Source: JBKPNZ01 sp046732895
GTDB taxonomy: Bacteria > Actinomycetota > Thermoleophilia > Solirubrobacterales > 70-9
Reading direction: 5' to 3'
Length of the DNA: 64,000 nucleotides
Assembly (NCBI GenBank): GCA_046732895.1
Contig: JBKPNZ010000009.1
Coordinates: forward strand, 1-64,000
Part shown: in pieces, positions 63,154-64,000 of the stretch
How positions within the stretch are numbered: the first letter of the stretch is position 1
How the letters are laid out: each line of letters begins with the position of its first letter
Notes under the pieces: generated by a model
Seen by the model: only the letters and a program-made list of their open reading frames with translations
Told to the model about the DNA's origin: nothing
Database searches by the model: none
Translations under genes and position numbers: made by a program

Positions 63154-63507
63154 TTGTCCGCCCAGAACCTCGCCCGGCCGATCGACGACGAGTCGCTGAC
63201 GCTCGCGCTACGGGAGCGCTCGCCCGACCACCTTCGCGAAGGCCTGGTCGCGCTGATCTCGCGACAGGGTGATGAGGAAGTCTCGGATTGGCGCGACCTG
63301 CTGATGGACCTGGCGCCGTACCACGACTGCGCGCGGCGGATCGGGATCGATCGCAAGGTCCTCTTCGAGTGGATCGCTCGGAAGCTGCCGCCCGACGTCG
63401 CAGGCACCGTTCGCGCGCTCGGGAAGCGCGAGGAGATCGCGCCGGAGGAGTTCGGCTTCACGCTCGTCGACGACGCCGACGGGCCGCGCTACTACTGGAC
63501 GCGCTGA
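63154..63507 (+). CDS. Hypothetical soluble protein
   Basis: A 117-residue protein with helical, charged composition (LALRERSPDHLREGLVALISRQGDEEVSDWRDLLMDLAPYHDCARRIG) and a C-terminal FGFTLVDDADGPRYYWTR. Codon use and composition look genuine. The start is TTG 12 bases after gltB; no other start fits better. It may be cotranscribed with gltB. No family recognised. Confidence 0.6.
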   Translation: MSAQNLARPIDDESLTLALRERSPDHLREGLVALISRQGDEEVSDWRDLLMDLAPYHDCARRIGIDRKVLFEWIARKLPPDVAGTVRALGKREEIAPEEFGFTLVDDADGPRYYWTR

Positions 63508-63524
63508 GCGCCGGCCCGCGCGGT

Positions 63525-63530
63525 TAGGCT
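63525..63530 (+). promoter_or_regulatory. Leaderless -10 box (TAGGCT) of the last gene
   Basis: TAGGCT lies six bases before the ATG at 63537. Confidence 0.45.
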
Positions 63531-63536
63531 GCGCGC

Positions 63537-63989
63537 ATGGGCGACTTCGACGCGAAGCTGCGACCCCTCCTGGAGTCGCTGCTGGAGCCGGGGGAGACGC
63601 TCGAAGGGATCTGCGCCTGCTCGCAGCAGAAGGGCCTCCTCAAGGGCGGCGCCGTGGCCCTCGGCGTCACCGACGCGCGCCTGCTGGTGCAGCCGCTCAA
63701 CCGCCGCGGCGACCCGGACGGCGACGTGCAGCCGATCGCGCCGGGCGACATCGTGAAGGCGAGGGCTCAGGGGGCGGGCGGCGGGTGGGCCGACATCGGC
63801 TCGGCGATCATGGACCGGGCGGCGGTGCAGCTCGAGCTGCGCCTGGTGGATGGCGAGAAGCTGCGGTTGATGATGATGCGCGCCGAGGGCTCACCTGGCA
63901 TGACGTGGCTTGCCGGCGGTGAGGGCCAGCGCCAGGGCGTGCAGGCGCTGGGCGAGTGGTTTCGCCGGGCCGATCCGGGTTCCGGCTAG
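63537..63989 (+). CDS. Hypothetical protein, possible bacterial PH-like domain
   Basis: A 150-residue protein. The middle part (ICACSQQKGLLKGGAVALGVTDARLLVQPLNRRG, then LELRLVDGEKLRLMMMRAEG) has the strand pattern and the LGVTDARLLV turn common in bacterial pleckstrin-homology-like domains. No signal peptide or membrane helix is visible. It ends 11 bases before the right edge. Function unknown. Confidence 0.65.
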   Translation: MGDFDAKLRPLLESLLEPGETLEGICACSQQKGLLKGGAVALGVTDARLLVQPLNRRGDPDGDVQPIAPGDIVKARAQGAGGGWADIGSAIMDRAAVQLELRLVDGEKLRLMMMRAEGSPGMTWLAGGEGQRQGVQALGEWFRRADPGSG

Positions 63990-64000
63990 AGGGGTCTACG

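Overview
The window is 64 kb of very GC-rich chromosomal DNA with tightly packed genes on both strands. It has no rRNA, tRNA, CRISPR array or recognisable transposase. Gene content and signals point to a deep-branching actinobacterium, most likely of the Thermoleophilia/Solirubrobacterales type. The clues are an actinobacterial-style ATP synthase cluster, an rpmE-DUF1385-prfA-prmC-tsaC neighbourhood, TetR and HxlR regulators, a two-gene B12 mutase, and many genes with a TANNNT -10 box 6-10 bases before the start codon (leaderless transcripts). The lineage is an inference; no marker gene was compared.

Layout. 1-5.0 kb: the end of an unusual MlaF-like ATPase, a GT4 glycosyltransferase, an AI-2E-family membrane protein, a hexapeptide acyltransferase, the mutase chaperone GTPase MeaB and a PRC-barrel protein. 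5.0-14.9 kb: a secreted protein, acyl-CoA dehydrogenase, HxlR regulator, leucyl aminopeptidase, thiolase, a large nested inverted repeat, a Tat-exported amine oxidase, a HAD phosphatase and an amidase. 14.9-22.4 kb: a coenzyme-A and electron-transfer block with a mutase large and small subunit (active-site residues indicate isobutyryl-CoA rather than methylmalonyl-CoA), ETF beta and alpha, and ETF:quinone oxidoreductase. This block also holds a second secreted paralogue and a remnant of a third.

22-35 kb: translation-linked genes (rpmE, DUF1385, prfA, prmC, tsaC, then rpiB and glyA), split by an opposite-strand MoxR-DUF58-transglutaminase operon. A lipoprotein, a DUF354 protein and a WecA/TagO-type transferase follow. 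36-43.7 kb: the ATP synthase operon atpZ-I-B-E-F-H-A-G-D-C. 43.7-50.4 kb: an M20 peptidase followed by envelope-polysaccharide genes (LCP ligase, UDP-sugar dehydrogenase, sugar nucleotidyltransferase, phosphoglucose/phosphomannose isomerase). 50.4-64 kb: an MFS/TetR pair with clear operators, ahcY, a frameshifted DUF559 gene, a second nucleotidyltransferase, thrB, an NTF2-like protein, an orphan ParA, glutamate synthase large subunit and two small unknown genes.

How the genes fit together. Acyl-CoA dehydrogenase, ETF, ETF:quinone oxidoreductase, thiolase, the mutase and MeaB form a route from fatty or branched-chain acyl-CoA to the quinone pool, which the ATP synthase can exploit. WecA, LCP, UDP-sugar dehydrogenase, the two nucleotidyltransferases and the isomerase supply and attach cell-wall glycans.

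The most novel signal is a 53-base two-hairpin element found at the same place between genes in two operons (prfA/prmC and atpB/atpE). It shows compensatory base changes in both stems, and a looser third copy lies between etfB and etfA. Other points of interest are the widespread leaderless-promoter pattern, two divergent gene pairs sharing overlapping -10 boxes, an ETF:quinone oxidoreductase lacking one cluster cysteine, and a 145-base nested inverted repeat. No gene-free stretch exceeds about 230 bases; the longer gaps are described in individual entries.
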